Assembly: GCF_049800915.1 (NCBI RefSeq)
Contig: NZ_JBNAFY010000007.1
Location: forward strand, 196,945 to 260,944
Length of the DNA stretch: 64,000 nucleotides
Direction of reading: 5' to 3'
Source: Amaricoccus macauensis_A
GTDB taxonomy: Bacteria > Pseudomonadota > Alphaproteobacteria > Rhodobacterales > Rhodobacteraceae
The notes under the pieces were generated by a model. That model was given only the letters and a program-made list of their open reading frames with translations. It was not told the DNA's origin and did not search any database. Below are positions 44,170-52,092 of this stretch, piece by piece. The stretch's first letter is position 1. Every line of letters begins with the position of its first letter. The position numbers were made by a program, and so were the translations under genes.

Positions 44170-44846
44170 CACTCGTCGACAGGACCGTCCGCCTCAGCGG
44201 CGTGCGCGGCATGATCGCGGACAAGATGATGGAGAGCTTGCAGACCGCAGCCCAGCTCACCCATCACGGGGCCGCGGATGCCACCGCCCTCATGGCGGAA
44301 AAGGCACGGCTGGCGGATGCCGGCGTGAAGGTTTCGGTCGAGGACCTGCTGATGCTCGCCGTGGTTCGCGCGCTCAAGCGCAGCCCGGACGCCAATGGCC
44401 GTGTCGAAGGCAAGGAGGTCAAGCTCTCGGCCGCGATCGACCTTGGCATTGCCATCGCCCTGCCCGGCAACCTGCTGGCGGCGCCCGCCATCTTCGGCGC
44501 CGACGCGATGGGCGTCGAGGAGCTCCGGGCCGCCCGTCGCGACCTCGCGACACGGGCCAGGGCCAACAAGCTTTCGGTCAGGGAAATGACCGGGGGGACC
44601 TTCACCGTCTCCAATCTCGGGCTCACCCGTGTGGAGCAGTTCACGCCGATCATCAACGCGCCGCAGATCGCCATTCTCGGCATCGGGCGCACCGTGGAGC
44701 GCGCGGTGCGGGCCGAGGACGGCAGCGTCGCCTTAAGCCCCCATATCGGGCTTTCGCTCACCTTCGACCACCGGGCCATCGACGGGGCCCCGGCGGCGGA
44801 TGCACTGACCGCGATCTGCGAGGAAATAGAGGGGATGAGGCCGTGA
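44166..44846 (+). CDS. 2-oxoacid dehydrogenase acyltransferase catalytic domain (split E2)
   Basis: The 226-residue protein is only the E2 catalytic domain. It begins at LSGVRGMIADKMMESL and ends with the catalytic motif FDHRAIDGAPAADAL; it contains GGTFTVSNLGL near residue 139 and IINAPQIAILGIG near 160. It has neither a lipoyl domain nor an E3/E1-binding domain. It would move the acetyl group from the lipoyl protein to CoA. Overlaps on both sides (ATGA with the lipoyl gene, GTGA with the ligase gene) indicate tight coupling. Confidence 0.86.
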   Translation: MTLVDRTVRLSGVRGMIADKMMESLQTAAQLTHHGAADATALMAEKARLADAGVKVSVEDLLMLAVVRALKRSPDANGRVEGKEVKLSAAIDLGIAIALPGNLLAAPAIFGADAMGVEELRAARRDLATRARANKLSVREMTGGTFTVSNLGLTRVEQFTPIINAPQIAILGIGRTVERAVRAEDGSVALSPHIGLSLTFDHRAIDGAPAADALTAICEEIEGMRP

Positions 44847-45538
44847 TCACCGCCATGTTCCGTGATGTCCGCGACGGGATCGACCGGGAAAAGGCGCTGC
44901 TCGCAGCGGGCCAGCCCACGGTGCTTCTGTGGCAGGCGGAGCAGAACGCGCTGGTGATCCCGGCGGCCATGGCGGCTCGCCCGACCGTCGCCCCCATCGC
45001 GGAGGCCTGTGCTGCGGCGGGCTGGCCGATCATCGCTCGCTCGAGCGGCGGCGGCGGGGTTCCCCAGGGGTTGGGCACGCTCAATCTCGCGATCGTCGCC
45101 CCGATGCAATCGGGCGGCGCGATGGAAGATGGCTACGACCTGATTTGCGGCGCCATCGGCGAGGCCCTGACCCGTTTCGAGGTCAACTGGACCGTGGGCG
45201 CGGTCGAGGGCTCGTTCTGCGACGGCAAATGGAATGTCACCGTCGCTGGACTAAAATTCGCGGGCACCGCCCAGCGCTGTAGCGCGCGGAATGGACAGCG
45301 CATCGCGCTCATCCATGCGGCCCTGCTGCTCGAACGCCCCGACCCTGCGTTCTGGGACGCGCTCGAACTGGTTCACGCGGCAGCAGACCTCGCGGTTTCC
45401 CCGCGACCGGACGTGCATGTGGCTCTCGACGATCTGCTCGCGCCCCGCATGCGTGCCAGCTCATTCCACGGGGCCCTCGCAAGGGCGGCACAAGACCGCC
45501 TGACGGACCTGGTGAACCGGCAATCCAAGGTAGCCTGA
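44843..45538 (+). CDS. lipoate-protein ligase A-like protein
   Basis: The 231-residue protein has the LplA/BirA fold signature: LLWQAEQNALVIP near residue 30, ARSSGGGGVPQGLGTLNLAI near 62-81 (the RRxGGG and GxLN motif), and AGLKFAGTAQR near 137 with the catalytic lysine, then ALIHAALLL. It would attach lipoate or octanoate to a protein lysine. Overlap with the E2 gene by GTGA, and the free lipoyl protein two genes upstream, point to a dedicated ligase for that carrier. An ATG four codons later is a second possible start. Use of Gln where LplA often has His is seen in some subgroups. Confidence 0.8.
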   Translation: MITAMFRDVRDGIDREKALLAAGQPTVLLWQAEQNALVIPAAMAARPTVAPIAEACAAAGWPIIARSSGGGGVPQGLGTLNLAIVAPMQSGGAMEDGYDLICGAIGEALTRFEVNWTVGAVEGSFCDGKWNVTVAGLKFAGTAQRCSARNGQRIALIHAALLLERPDPAFWDALELVHAAADLAVSPRPDVHVALDDLLAPRMRASSFHGALARAAQDRLTDLVNRQSKVA

Positions 45539-45572
45539 CACCGCGCAGGCAACTCAAGGGAGGACAACAAGA

Positions 45573-46166
45573 ATGAAGATTCGTTTCCACAAGCATCAAC
45601 CCGCACGACGCGACAGTTCCGGTTTCAGCCGGCGCATGTTCCTGATGACGACGGCGATGGCCGGTGTGACCACGGGCGCGCTGCTGGGCAGCAGCCGGCC
45701 CCTCATCGCCTCGGTACTGGCGGAGGGCCAACCCGAGACCCTGCTGCGCATGGTCCAGGACATCTATCCGCATCCGGACCTGCTTCAGCTCAGCCATTAC
45801 GAGGCCATCGTCGACATGGTCGGCTCCGCCGTGGCCCAGGACCCCGAGAAGGCTGCCAGCCTCTCGGACGGGATCACGCGGATCGACGCGCTGGCACTCG
45901 AACTGCACGGCGTATCCTACACGGATATCGAGGAGGCGGATGCGCGCGAGGGGCTCCTGCGCAACTTCCAGGACGAGGGCTTCTTCCAGCAGGTGCGCTG
46001 GACCGCCTATTTCGCGATCTACGACAACAAGGAGCTCTGGCCGCTCTTCGGTTACGAGGGCTCCTCGGTCGAGCATGGCGGATACATCGACCGTGGATTC
46101 TCCGACATCACCTTCGTCCCGCAAGGCCCGTCGCTCGAAGAGCGTCTGGCGGAAGTCCGGTCCTGA
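45573..46166 (+). CDS. gluconate 2-dehydrogenase subunit 3-like protein, Tat-exported
   Basis: The 197-residue protein has a Tat signal (SRRMFLMTTAMAGVTTGALL, residues 19-38) and matches the small subunit of membrane-bound GMC dehydrogenases (PF13618 type), with IYPHPDLLQLSHYEAIVD near residue 64 and the terminal GYIDRGFSDITFVPQ. The small subunit carries its folded GMC partner through the Tat system to the periplasm. The partner gene starts 12 bases downstream. GGGAGG precedes the ATG. Confidence 0.83.
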   Translation: MKIRFHKHQPARRDSSGFSRRMFLMTTAMAGVTTGALLGSSRPLIASVLAEGQPETLLRMVQDIYPHPDLLQLSHYEAIVDMVGSAVAQDPEKAASLSDGITRIDALALELHGVSYTDIEEADAREGLLRNFQDEGFFQQVRWTAYFAIYDNKELWPLFGYEGSSVEHGGYIDRGFSDITFVPQGPSLEERLAEVRS

Positions 46167-46177
46167 GGGGGGATGAC

Positions 46178-47755
46178 ATGACACAGTTCGATCTCAACGA
46201 CGACAGCGTTGTCGTCATCATCGGCTCCGGCGCAGGCGGCGGCACGCTGGCCAATGAAATCGCGCAGAAGGGTGTCCGCTCCGTGGTGCTGGAGGCGGGC
46301 AAGCGCCTCGACTTCGGCGATATCGAAAACGACGAATGGGCGATGTTCAACAAGATCTCCTGGTTGGACAAGCGCTATTCCGCAGGTGGCTGGCACGGGG
46401 CGGTGAGCCATCCCAACCTGCCGGCCTGGATCGTGAAGGGCTACGGCGGTTCGACGGTTCACTGGTCCGCGGTGGCGCTGCGCCTGAAGGAATGGGAGTT
46501 CAAGACCCGGACGACCTACGGTGCGGTGGCCGGCGCGAACAACGAGGACTGGCCGGTCACGCTCGAGGAAATGACGCCCTGGTATGAGAAGGCCGAGCTG
46601 AAGATGGGCGTCACCGGGAAGACGACCGGGATGCCGCATCTGCCTTGGAACAACGGGTTCCGGGTGCTTGCCGAGGGTTGCCGCCGGACCGGGCGCACCG
46701 ACTACAATTCGGGGCCCATGGCGATCAACTCGGTCGAGCGCGACGACCGGCCTTCCTGCCAACAGATCGGGTTCTGCATGCAGGGCTGCGCCATCGGGGC
46801 GAAGTGGTCGACCATGTATACCGAGCTGCCGCGCGCCGAGGATACCGGCAATTGCGAGGTGCGCACCGGGGCCATGGCGCTTCAGATCGAGCATGACGCG
46901 ACCGGCAAGGTCACGGGCGTGGTCTACGGTGACGAGGACGGCAACCGCTACCTCCAGAAGGCGCGGGTGGTCTGCGTCGCCGGGAACACGATCGAAAGCC
47001 CGCGGCTGTTGCTGAATTCGGCCTCGTCGATGTTCCCGGACGGGCTCGCCAATTCCTCGGGCCAGGTCGGTCGGAACTACATGACGCACACGACCGCGGG
47101 GTGCTACGCGGCGCTTCCCGAGAAGGTACGGATGTATCGCGGCACCTCGGTTGCGGGGGTTGTCGGGGACGAGGTGCGCCACGATCCCTCGCGCGGGTTC
47201 AACGGCGGCTACTATCTCGAGTTCCTTTCGCTCGGCCTGCCCTTCATGGCGGCGTTCCTGGAGCCTGGCAACACCGGGTGGGGGCGCGACGTGGCCCGTG
47301 CGCTGGAGCAGTACGACCACATGTCGGGGGTCTGGATCTGCGGCGAGGATATGGCGCAGGAGCAGAACGGGGTCACGCTCCACGAGAGCGAGGTCGATCA
47401 GTACGGCCTGCCGGTGCCGGTGGTGGCAAAGACGCCGCACAACAACGATCACGCGCTGACTGCCCATGCCTTCGAGGCCACATCCGAGATCTACGGCTCG
47501 GTCGGGGCCACGGATGTCTACGAGCTGCCAGCCTATCCGGCGAGCCACAACATGGGCACGAACCGGATGCACGACGACCCCTCGAAGGGCGTGGTGAACC
47601 GGTTCGGGCAGGCGCACGACATCGACAACCTGTTCGTCTCCGACGGCAGCCAGTTCACCTCTTCGGGGGCCTGCAACCCGACCCTGACGATCGTGGCTTT
47701 AGCCATTCGGCAGGCCGCCTATATCGCCGGCGAAATGGGTGCGGGCAGCATCTGA
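46178..47755 (+). CDS. GMC family dehydrogenase, large flavoprotein subunit
   Basis: The 525-residue FAD protein begins with VVVIIGSGAGGGTLANEIA near residue 10, has GYGGSTVHWSAVALRL near 89, GFCMQGCAIGAKWS near 197, and the C-terminal catalytic and FAD motifs SHNMGTNRM and SSGACNPTLTIVALAIRQAA. It resembles the flavoprotein of gluconate and sorbitol dehydrogenases, which oxidise polyols or sugar acids in the periplasm. It has no signal of its own, so it should be carried by the Tat-bearing small subunit. The usual third subunit, a multi-haem cytochrome c, is not in the window. Confidence 0.87.
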   Translation: MTQFDLNDDSVVVIIGSGAGGGTLANEIAQKGVRSVVLEAGKRLDFGDIENDEWAMFNKISWLDKRYSAGGWHGAVSHPNLPAWIVKGYGGSTVHWSAVALRLKEWEFKTRTTYGAVAGANNEDWPVTLEEMTPWYEKAELKMGVTGKTTGMPHLPWNNGFRVLAEGCRRTGRTDYNSGPMAINSVERDDRPSCQQIGFCMQGCAIGAKWSTMYTELPRAEDTGNCEVRTGAMALQIEHDATGKVTGVVYGDEDGNRYLQKARVVCVAGNTIESPRLLLNSASSMFPDGLANSSGQVGRNYMTHTTAGCYAALPEKVRMYRGTSVAGVVGDEVRHDPSRGFNGGYYLEFLSLGLPFMAAFLEPGNTGWGRDVARALEQYDHMSGVWICGEDMAQEQNGVTLHESEVDQYGLPVPVVAKTPHNNDHALTAHAFEATSEIYGSVGATDVYELPAYPASHNMGTNRMHDDPSKGVVNRFGQAHDIDNLFVSDGSQFTSSGACNPTLTIVALAIRQAAYIAGEMGAGSI

Positions 47756-47778
47756 AGCCGCCCGGCAGATCCGAGAAA

Positions 47779-47814
47779 GGCGCATCCGGGGAAACCGGGC
47801 CTGGGGGATGCGCC
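47779..47814 (+). other. intergenic hairpin between the GMC and VOC genes
   Basis: GGCGCATCC and GGATGCGCC are perfect 9-base arms around an 18-base interior that can also pair in part. No T-run follows. It may protect the upstream message or dampen read-through into the VOC gene. Confidence 0.45.
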
Positions 47815-47847
47815 CGACACAAGAACGGCCCGGACAAGGAGGATAGA

Positions 47848-48504
47848 ATGACACAATCCCGCCTCATGCAACGCGATCCGTTGCCAACGCGCCGTGAACT
47901 CATGGTCGGCGGCGCGGCCACGCTCGGTGCCCTTGGTGCTGCCGGTCCGGCCCGCGCCCAGATGCACGGCCCCATGCATGGCCCCTCGCAGCCGATCTTC
48001 ACGCTGCAGCAGGTTTGCTACGTGGTGGACGATCTCGATGCGGCCCTCAAATACTGGACGGAGGAGTTGAAGGTCGGTCCCTTCTTCCTGTTCGAGCACG
48101 CACCGCTCGAGAACCAGATCTTCCGTGGCGAACCCACGGAGGCGGACGTGACGCTCGCGCTGGGCAACAGCGGTGCGGTGCAGGTCGAGTTGGTCGTGCA
48201 GCACAATGACGCGCCCTCGGTCTACAAGGAGTGGATGGACGGCGGTCGCCGGGGTCTGCACCATTTCGGCTACATGCCCCAGGATTATGCCGCCAACCGG
48301 GAGCATTTCATCGGGCTCGGCCACGCCCCCGCCTTCGAATGCACCATCGGCGACTCGCCTCTCGTCTATTTCGACATGCTCGACACCCTTGGCCACTATG
48401 TCGAGTTCTGGGAGGACAGCGCGGTCTATCGCGAGATCTTCCGCCGCACCGAGGAAGCAGCCCGGAGCTGGGACGGTTCCGATCCCGTGCGCCCCTGGAC
48501 CTGA
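47848..48504 (+). CDS. Tat-exported VOC (glyoxalase/bleomycin resistance fold) protein
   Basis: The 218-residue protein has a Tat signal (TRRELMVGGAATLGALGAA, cleaved near ARAQ at residue 37) followed by a VOC domain with QVCYVVDDLDAALKYWTEEL, VQVELVVQHNDAP and LHHFGYMPQDYAANREHF; histidine and glutamate residues in HHFGY and GHYVEFWED could bind a metal. VOC enzymes act as glyoxalases, epimerases or dioxygenases and are normally cytoplasmic. AGGAGG precedes the ATG. Its place between the GMC gene and the broken DUF1330 gene suggests a periplasmic step linked to GMC oxidation. Confidence 0.8.
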   Translation: MTQSRLMQRDPLPTRRELMVGGAATLGALGAAGPARAQMHGPMHGPSQPIFTLQQVCYVVDDLDAALKYWTEELKVGPFFLFEHAPLENQIFRGEPTEADVTLALGNSGAVQVELVVQHNDAPSVYKEWMDGGRRGLHHFGYMPQDYAANREHFIGLGHAPAFECTIGDSPLVYFDMLDTLGHYVEFWEDSAVYREIFRRTEEAARSWDGSDPVRPWT

Positions 48505-48536
48505 CCCCCACAGCCACGATTGCGCGCAGGTGGGGG
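48505..48536 (+). other. intergenic hairpin after the VOC gene
   Basis: CCCCCAC and GTGGGGG form a perfect 7-bp stem immediately after the VOC stop codon. There is no T-run, so it is not a clear terminator. Confidence 0.35.
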
Positions 48537-48583
48537 CGCTCCACCGCCTGCGGGATCCACACTCCAAGAGGAAGGACATTCCG

Positions 48584-48886
48584 ATGACTGCCTATTCCGT
48601 TCTGTTCGTGAGCCCGACGGATGACGCCTGGATACCGGGATACATCGCGCCCGTGGGCAAGCTGATTGCCAAACACGGCGGCAGGTAACTCGCGCGGACC
48701 GCCGATCACCGGCAGGTCGAAGGCCCAGACCTCCCGGCCGCACTGCGGGTGGTACTCGAATGGCCAACGAAGGAGGCGGCGCTGAACTTCGAAAACGACC
48801 CGGACTACAAGCCCTACCTGGCATCCCGGCTGAACGGATCGACGAGCTATCACTTCGTGATTGACGGCAAGGACGACCTGGCCTGA
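48584..48886 (+). pseudogene. DUF1330 family gene interrupted by an in-frame TAA
   Basis: The frame starts at an ATG and would encode 100 residues of a DUF1330 protein. AYSVLFVSPTDDAW and LIAKHGGR lead into a TAA at 48686-48688, where the family has an aromatic residue (GGRYLAR), and the same frame continues with LARTADHRQVEG, VVLEWPTKEAALNF and YKPYLASRLNGSTS to its TGA. One base change (TAC or TAT to TAA) would explain it. DUF1330 proteins are small dimeric alpha-beta barrels without a defined general function. Confidence 0.75.
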
Positions 48887-48993
48887 GACGGCCATCCACC
48901 CCGAAAGAGTGCCTGTTCCGATGACCGGCGACACCCGGCCCGCATGAAGGGCCGCGTGCGTGCGCTCACTGGTTCCAACCCCAGGAGAAACTC

Positions 48994-50061
48994 ATGAAAG
49001 CCTTGCGGTTTCATGGTGCGAAAGACCTGCGCATCGAAGACGTCGACAAACCCGCCTCCCCCGGTCCGGGGCAGGTCCTGGTGCGCAATACCCATTGCGG
49101 TATCTGCGGCTCGGACCTGCACGAGTATTCCTACGGCCCGATCTTCATTCCGCAGGAACCGCATGTCTTCACCGGCGCGAAACTGCCGCAGATCATGGGC
49201 CATGAGTTCGGCGGGGTCGTCGAGGCCATTGGCCCCGGTGTCGGCCATGTCGCGGTCGGCGACCGGGTATCCTGCCAGCCCATCGTGACGCCCCGCGCCG
49301 GGGAATACCATGCCGACCGGGGACTCTTCCAGCTTTCGGACAGGATCGCCATCGTCGGATTGTCGCATGACTGGGGCGGCATGGCGGAATACGCCCTTCT
49401 CGACGATTACAACGTCGCGAAGGTTCCCGACGAGCTGGCCGATGAAGCCGTCGCCCTGATCGAGCCCACCGCCGTCGGGGTTTATGCCTGCGACCGCGGC
49501 GAGGTCACGGCGGGTTCCAGCGTTCTTGTCACGGGGGCCGGGCCGATCGGAGTCGTAACGCTGATGGCCGCGCGCGCTGCGGGAGCGACACGCCTGTTCC
49601 TCTCGGACCCGAACGACACGCGCCTCGAACTCGCCAAGAGCGTCCTGCCGGAGGTCGTGACCATCAACCCGACGCGGGAAAGCGTAGCGGACGCGGTCCA
49701 TGCTGCAACCGAGGCCAGTGTGGGCTGCGACACCGCAATCGAATGCGTCGGTAACGAGCACGCGTTGAAGGATTGTCTCTCGGCGGTCCGCAAGCAGGGC
49801 ATCATCGTGCAATGCGGCCTTCACCCCGGCGAGGGGGCCCTCGACTGGTTCCAGGTCACGTTCAAGGATGTGCAGATTCGAGGGTCCTGGACCTATGGTA
49901 CGCATTTCTGGCCCCGTGTCGCCAAGCTCATCTCGACCGGCATGATCCCGGACGAGAAGCTGGTGACCCGCCGGATTGCGCTGGAGGATGCAGTCAGGGA
50001 CGGGTTCGACGCATTGCTGGACCCTGCGGGAGACCAGCTGAAGATCATCATCGAGATCTAG
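48994..50061 (+). CDS. zinc-dependent 2,3-butanediol dehydrogenase-like alcohol dehydrogenase
   Basis: This 355-residue medium-chain dehydrogenase starts MKALRFHGAKDLRIEDV. The catalytic zinc ligands are Cys35 (HCGICGSDLHEY), His70 and Glu71 (MGHEFGG), and the NAD motif VTGAGPIGVVTLMAA is near residue 175. EPTAVGVYACDRG matches butanediol dehydrogenases, which interconvert acetoin and 2,3-butanediol. The lobe that normally binds a structural zinc through four cysteines lacks them. AGGAG precedes the ATG. The acetoin cleavage genes upstream and the AcoR-like gene downstream support the substrate call. Confidence 0.82.
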   Translation: MKALRFHGAKDLRIEDVDKPASPGPGQVLVRNTHCGICGSDLHEYSYGPIFIPQEPHVFTGAKLPQIMGHEFGGVVEAIGPGVGHVAVGDRVSCQPIVTPRAGEYHADRGLFQLSDRIAIVGLSHDWGGMAEYALLDDYNVAKVPDELADEAVALIEPTAVGVYACDRGEVTAGSSVLVTGAGPIGVVTLMAARAAGATRLFLSDPNDTRLELAKSVLPEVVTINPTRESVADAVHAATEASVGCDTAIECVGNEHALKDCLSAVRKQGIIVQCGLHPGEGALDWFQVTFKDVQIRGSWTYGTHFWPRVAKLISTGMIPDEKLVTRRIALEDAVRDGFDALLDPAGDQLKIIIEI

Positions 50062-50226
50062 AACGCGGGCTCGCGATGCACGTCGCGTCTCCGCCAACGG
50101 AATCCCGGTCAGCAGATGAACCTGCCCGGGCCGCGACCGGTCCGGCACTACCTCCCCGCGGATCGGGCCGGTCGCCCCAAACGGATTTCATTCGCGGTCC
50201 GACATTCGAAGAATGGAAACACCAAG

Positions 50227-50352
50227 ATGGCACTTGATGGAAGAGTTGCGCTCGTCGATCTGAACGGTGACGCCCGCGAGATCTATCGCTTTGCGCCTAC
50301 TCCGATCCGACGGCAGGGCGCAGGAGCCCCGATTCCCGGATGCGCCGGTTGA
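50227..50352 (+). other. short frame with the start of a short-chain dehydrogenase
   Basis: MALDGRVALV is how many short-chain dehydrogenases, including acetoin reductases, begin, but the following codons (DLNGDAREIYRF) do not continue the TGxxxGxG motif. The frame runs into the 3' end of the converging AcoR-like gene. It could be a ten-codon stub left by a deletion, or chance. Confidence 0.25.
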
Positions 50353-51958
50353 TCGTAGCGCGGCTGATCCCCATAAGCCGTGCCGCGCGGCTCACGTTCC
50401 ACCGGGTCTGGCGCAGCGCGCTCTCGAGATCCGGGATCGCGGTCTTCTCCGGCGCGAGCGCCGCCGCGATATGCTGCGGGAGCTGCGAGATGCAGAGATC
50501 CCTGCGCCCGTGCAGGGTGGCGATTCCGGCGAAGACATTCTCCAGTTCGCGCAGGTTGCCGGGCCAGTCATAGGCCAGAAGGCAATCCAGCGCCTCGTCC
50601 GAGATCGTGGCCTCCGCCCCGGCGAACCGCTGATGCGCAGCCCTGATCTGGTCGGTCAGGTCCTGTCTCTTGCGCAGAGCCGGGAGCTGGACACGATGCG
50701 CGGCGAAGACGCTCGCGAGCGCCCCCAGATCCGCGCCGGTCGAAGACGTTCCCACGACCCGGAAACGCGCGGACGGCCCCTGCAGGCTCCCGCATTCGTC
50801 GTGGCGAGCGAGCCATGTGGCCAGAAGGCCTTGCGCCTGCGCCGAGAGCGCGTCGAGCTGATTGAGAAGCAGGGTGATCTCCGTGCCCCGCCCCAGAAAC
50901 CGGTCGGTTTCGCGGACCCATTCGAGCACGGCGCGCAGAGGTTCCTCGGCCGCGGCCATCACCACGCCGTCTAGATATCGCATCGAATTGCGAGATTGCC
51001 GAAGAAGCGCCTCCGCAAGCTGCTTCTTGCCGGTACCGGGCCCGCCCTCGATCAGCACGGGCAGGTTCAGGGCCAGCAACCGTTCGGCCTCCGCGACGGC
51101 ACGGTTCATGGACGGATCCCGACCGGCGATTTCCCGCAGGTCGGATGCGAGCCGGCCGGAAACGGGCCGGCCCCGCACGACCCTGCCAGGCAGATCGACC
51201 ACGGGCAGTTCGGTCTCGAACAGTTCCCCCAATGTCCGACCGATCAGATTGCCGCCCTCGACCATGGCATTCGCGGCACGGGTCGCGGCAACGACGGTAG
51301 AACTTTCGTCAAGTGCCAGCAAAGCGCCTCGCGGCGCGCCGGGTGCGGGGGCCATGACATGCCGGGTGGCATAGGTTCGGGCAAAAAGCCTTGCCTCGAT
51401 CCTGTCGGCGGTCTGGTTGAGGAGGTGCTGCGCCAACACGTAGTCCACCGGGCTCTCGCGATCGAGGCAGCTCAGCGACAGGGCGCCCAGGATCTCGCCA
51501 TCGGCCCCTCGCAGCGGAGCGCCGGAGCAGACCACGTCGCGGAGGTTGCGGAAGAAGTGGTCCTGTCCACGGACGGTGAAGACGGTGTCGTTCTCGACTG
51601 CCAGCGACACGCCATTCGTTCCGGCGAGTTGCTCGCTCCAGCAGCTCCCCGGCACGATACCCGCCGCCTCAAGCAGGTCCTGGTCGGCACGGGTGGTCCG
51701 GATGTCGATGGCGATGCATTCGGGGTCGGTGATGATGAGGCAATGTCCGGCCTTCAGTGCAATCTCCGCCAGGGCATCGGTCTCGTTGCGGATATCTCCG
51801 ATGGCGTCGAGGAAGGCTTCGCGGCGCGGCGCCACCTCCGACTGTTGCAGGCGCATGATCGGGTTTCTCGTGTCCGGGTGCAGCATGTGCTCCTGGCAAC
51901 GCAGACGCGACTCCTCGACGGCACGCTTGTATTCGGTGATATCGATCAGTCCGACCAT
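50297..51958 (-). CDS. acoR: AcoR-like transcriptional activator lacking the GAFTGA motif
   Basis: The 553-residue protein follows the AcoR layout: GAF domain (about 50-190), AAA+ domain (about 275-485) and Fis-type helix-turn-helix (about 510-545, ending RWNVSRAARLMGISRATINR). Walker A GGPGTGKK is at 305-312. Walker B is degenerate: LLLNQLDA at 363-370 has Asn-Gln where Asp-Glu is expected. There is no GAFTGA, the loop that contacts sigma-54. ALRKRQDL and WPGNLREL are kept. GAGGGAGG precedes this ATG; a longer upstream frame is less likely. It converges on the butanediol-dehydrogenase-like gene and probably controls the 41778-50061 unit, though without sigma-54. Confidence 0.82.
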   Translation of the reverse strand: MVGLIDITEYKRAVEESRLRCQEHMLHPDTRNPIMRLQQSEVAPRREAFLDAIGDIRNETDALAEIALKAGHCLIITDPECIAIDIRTTRADQDLLEAAGIVPGSCWSEQLAGTNGVSLAVENDTVFTVRGQDHFFRNLRDVVCSGAPLRGADGEILGALSLSCLDRESPVDYVLAQHLLNQTADRIEARLFARTYATRHVMAPAPGAPRGALLALDESSTVVAATRAANAMVEGGNLIGRTLGELFETELPVVDLPGRVVRGRPVSGRLASDLREIAGRDPSMNRAVAEAERLLALNLPVLIEGGPGTGKKQLAEALLRQSRNSMRYLDGVVMAAAEEPLRAVLEWVRETDRFLGRGTEITLLLNQLDALSAQAQGLLATWLARHDECGSLQGPSARFRVVGTSSTGADLGALASVFAAHRVQLPALRKRQDLTDQIRAAHQRFAGAEATISDEALDCLLAYDWPGNLRELENVFAGIATLHGRRDLCISQLPQHIAAALAPEKTAIPDLESALRQTRWNVSRAARLMGISRATINRRIRESGLLRPAVGSE

Positions 51959-52092
51959 GCGCCTCCCTCGCGCGTTTTGTGAGGACCATCCTACACCAGA
52001 GCGAATGGGATCAAGAAGGACCGATTTCCTTATCCGGTTAGCGTTCGGACGTCTGGGCTCCGCCACGCCGGGTGCGCGGAATGCCGTCGCCC

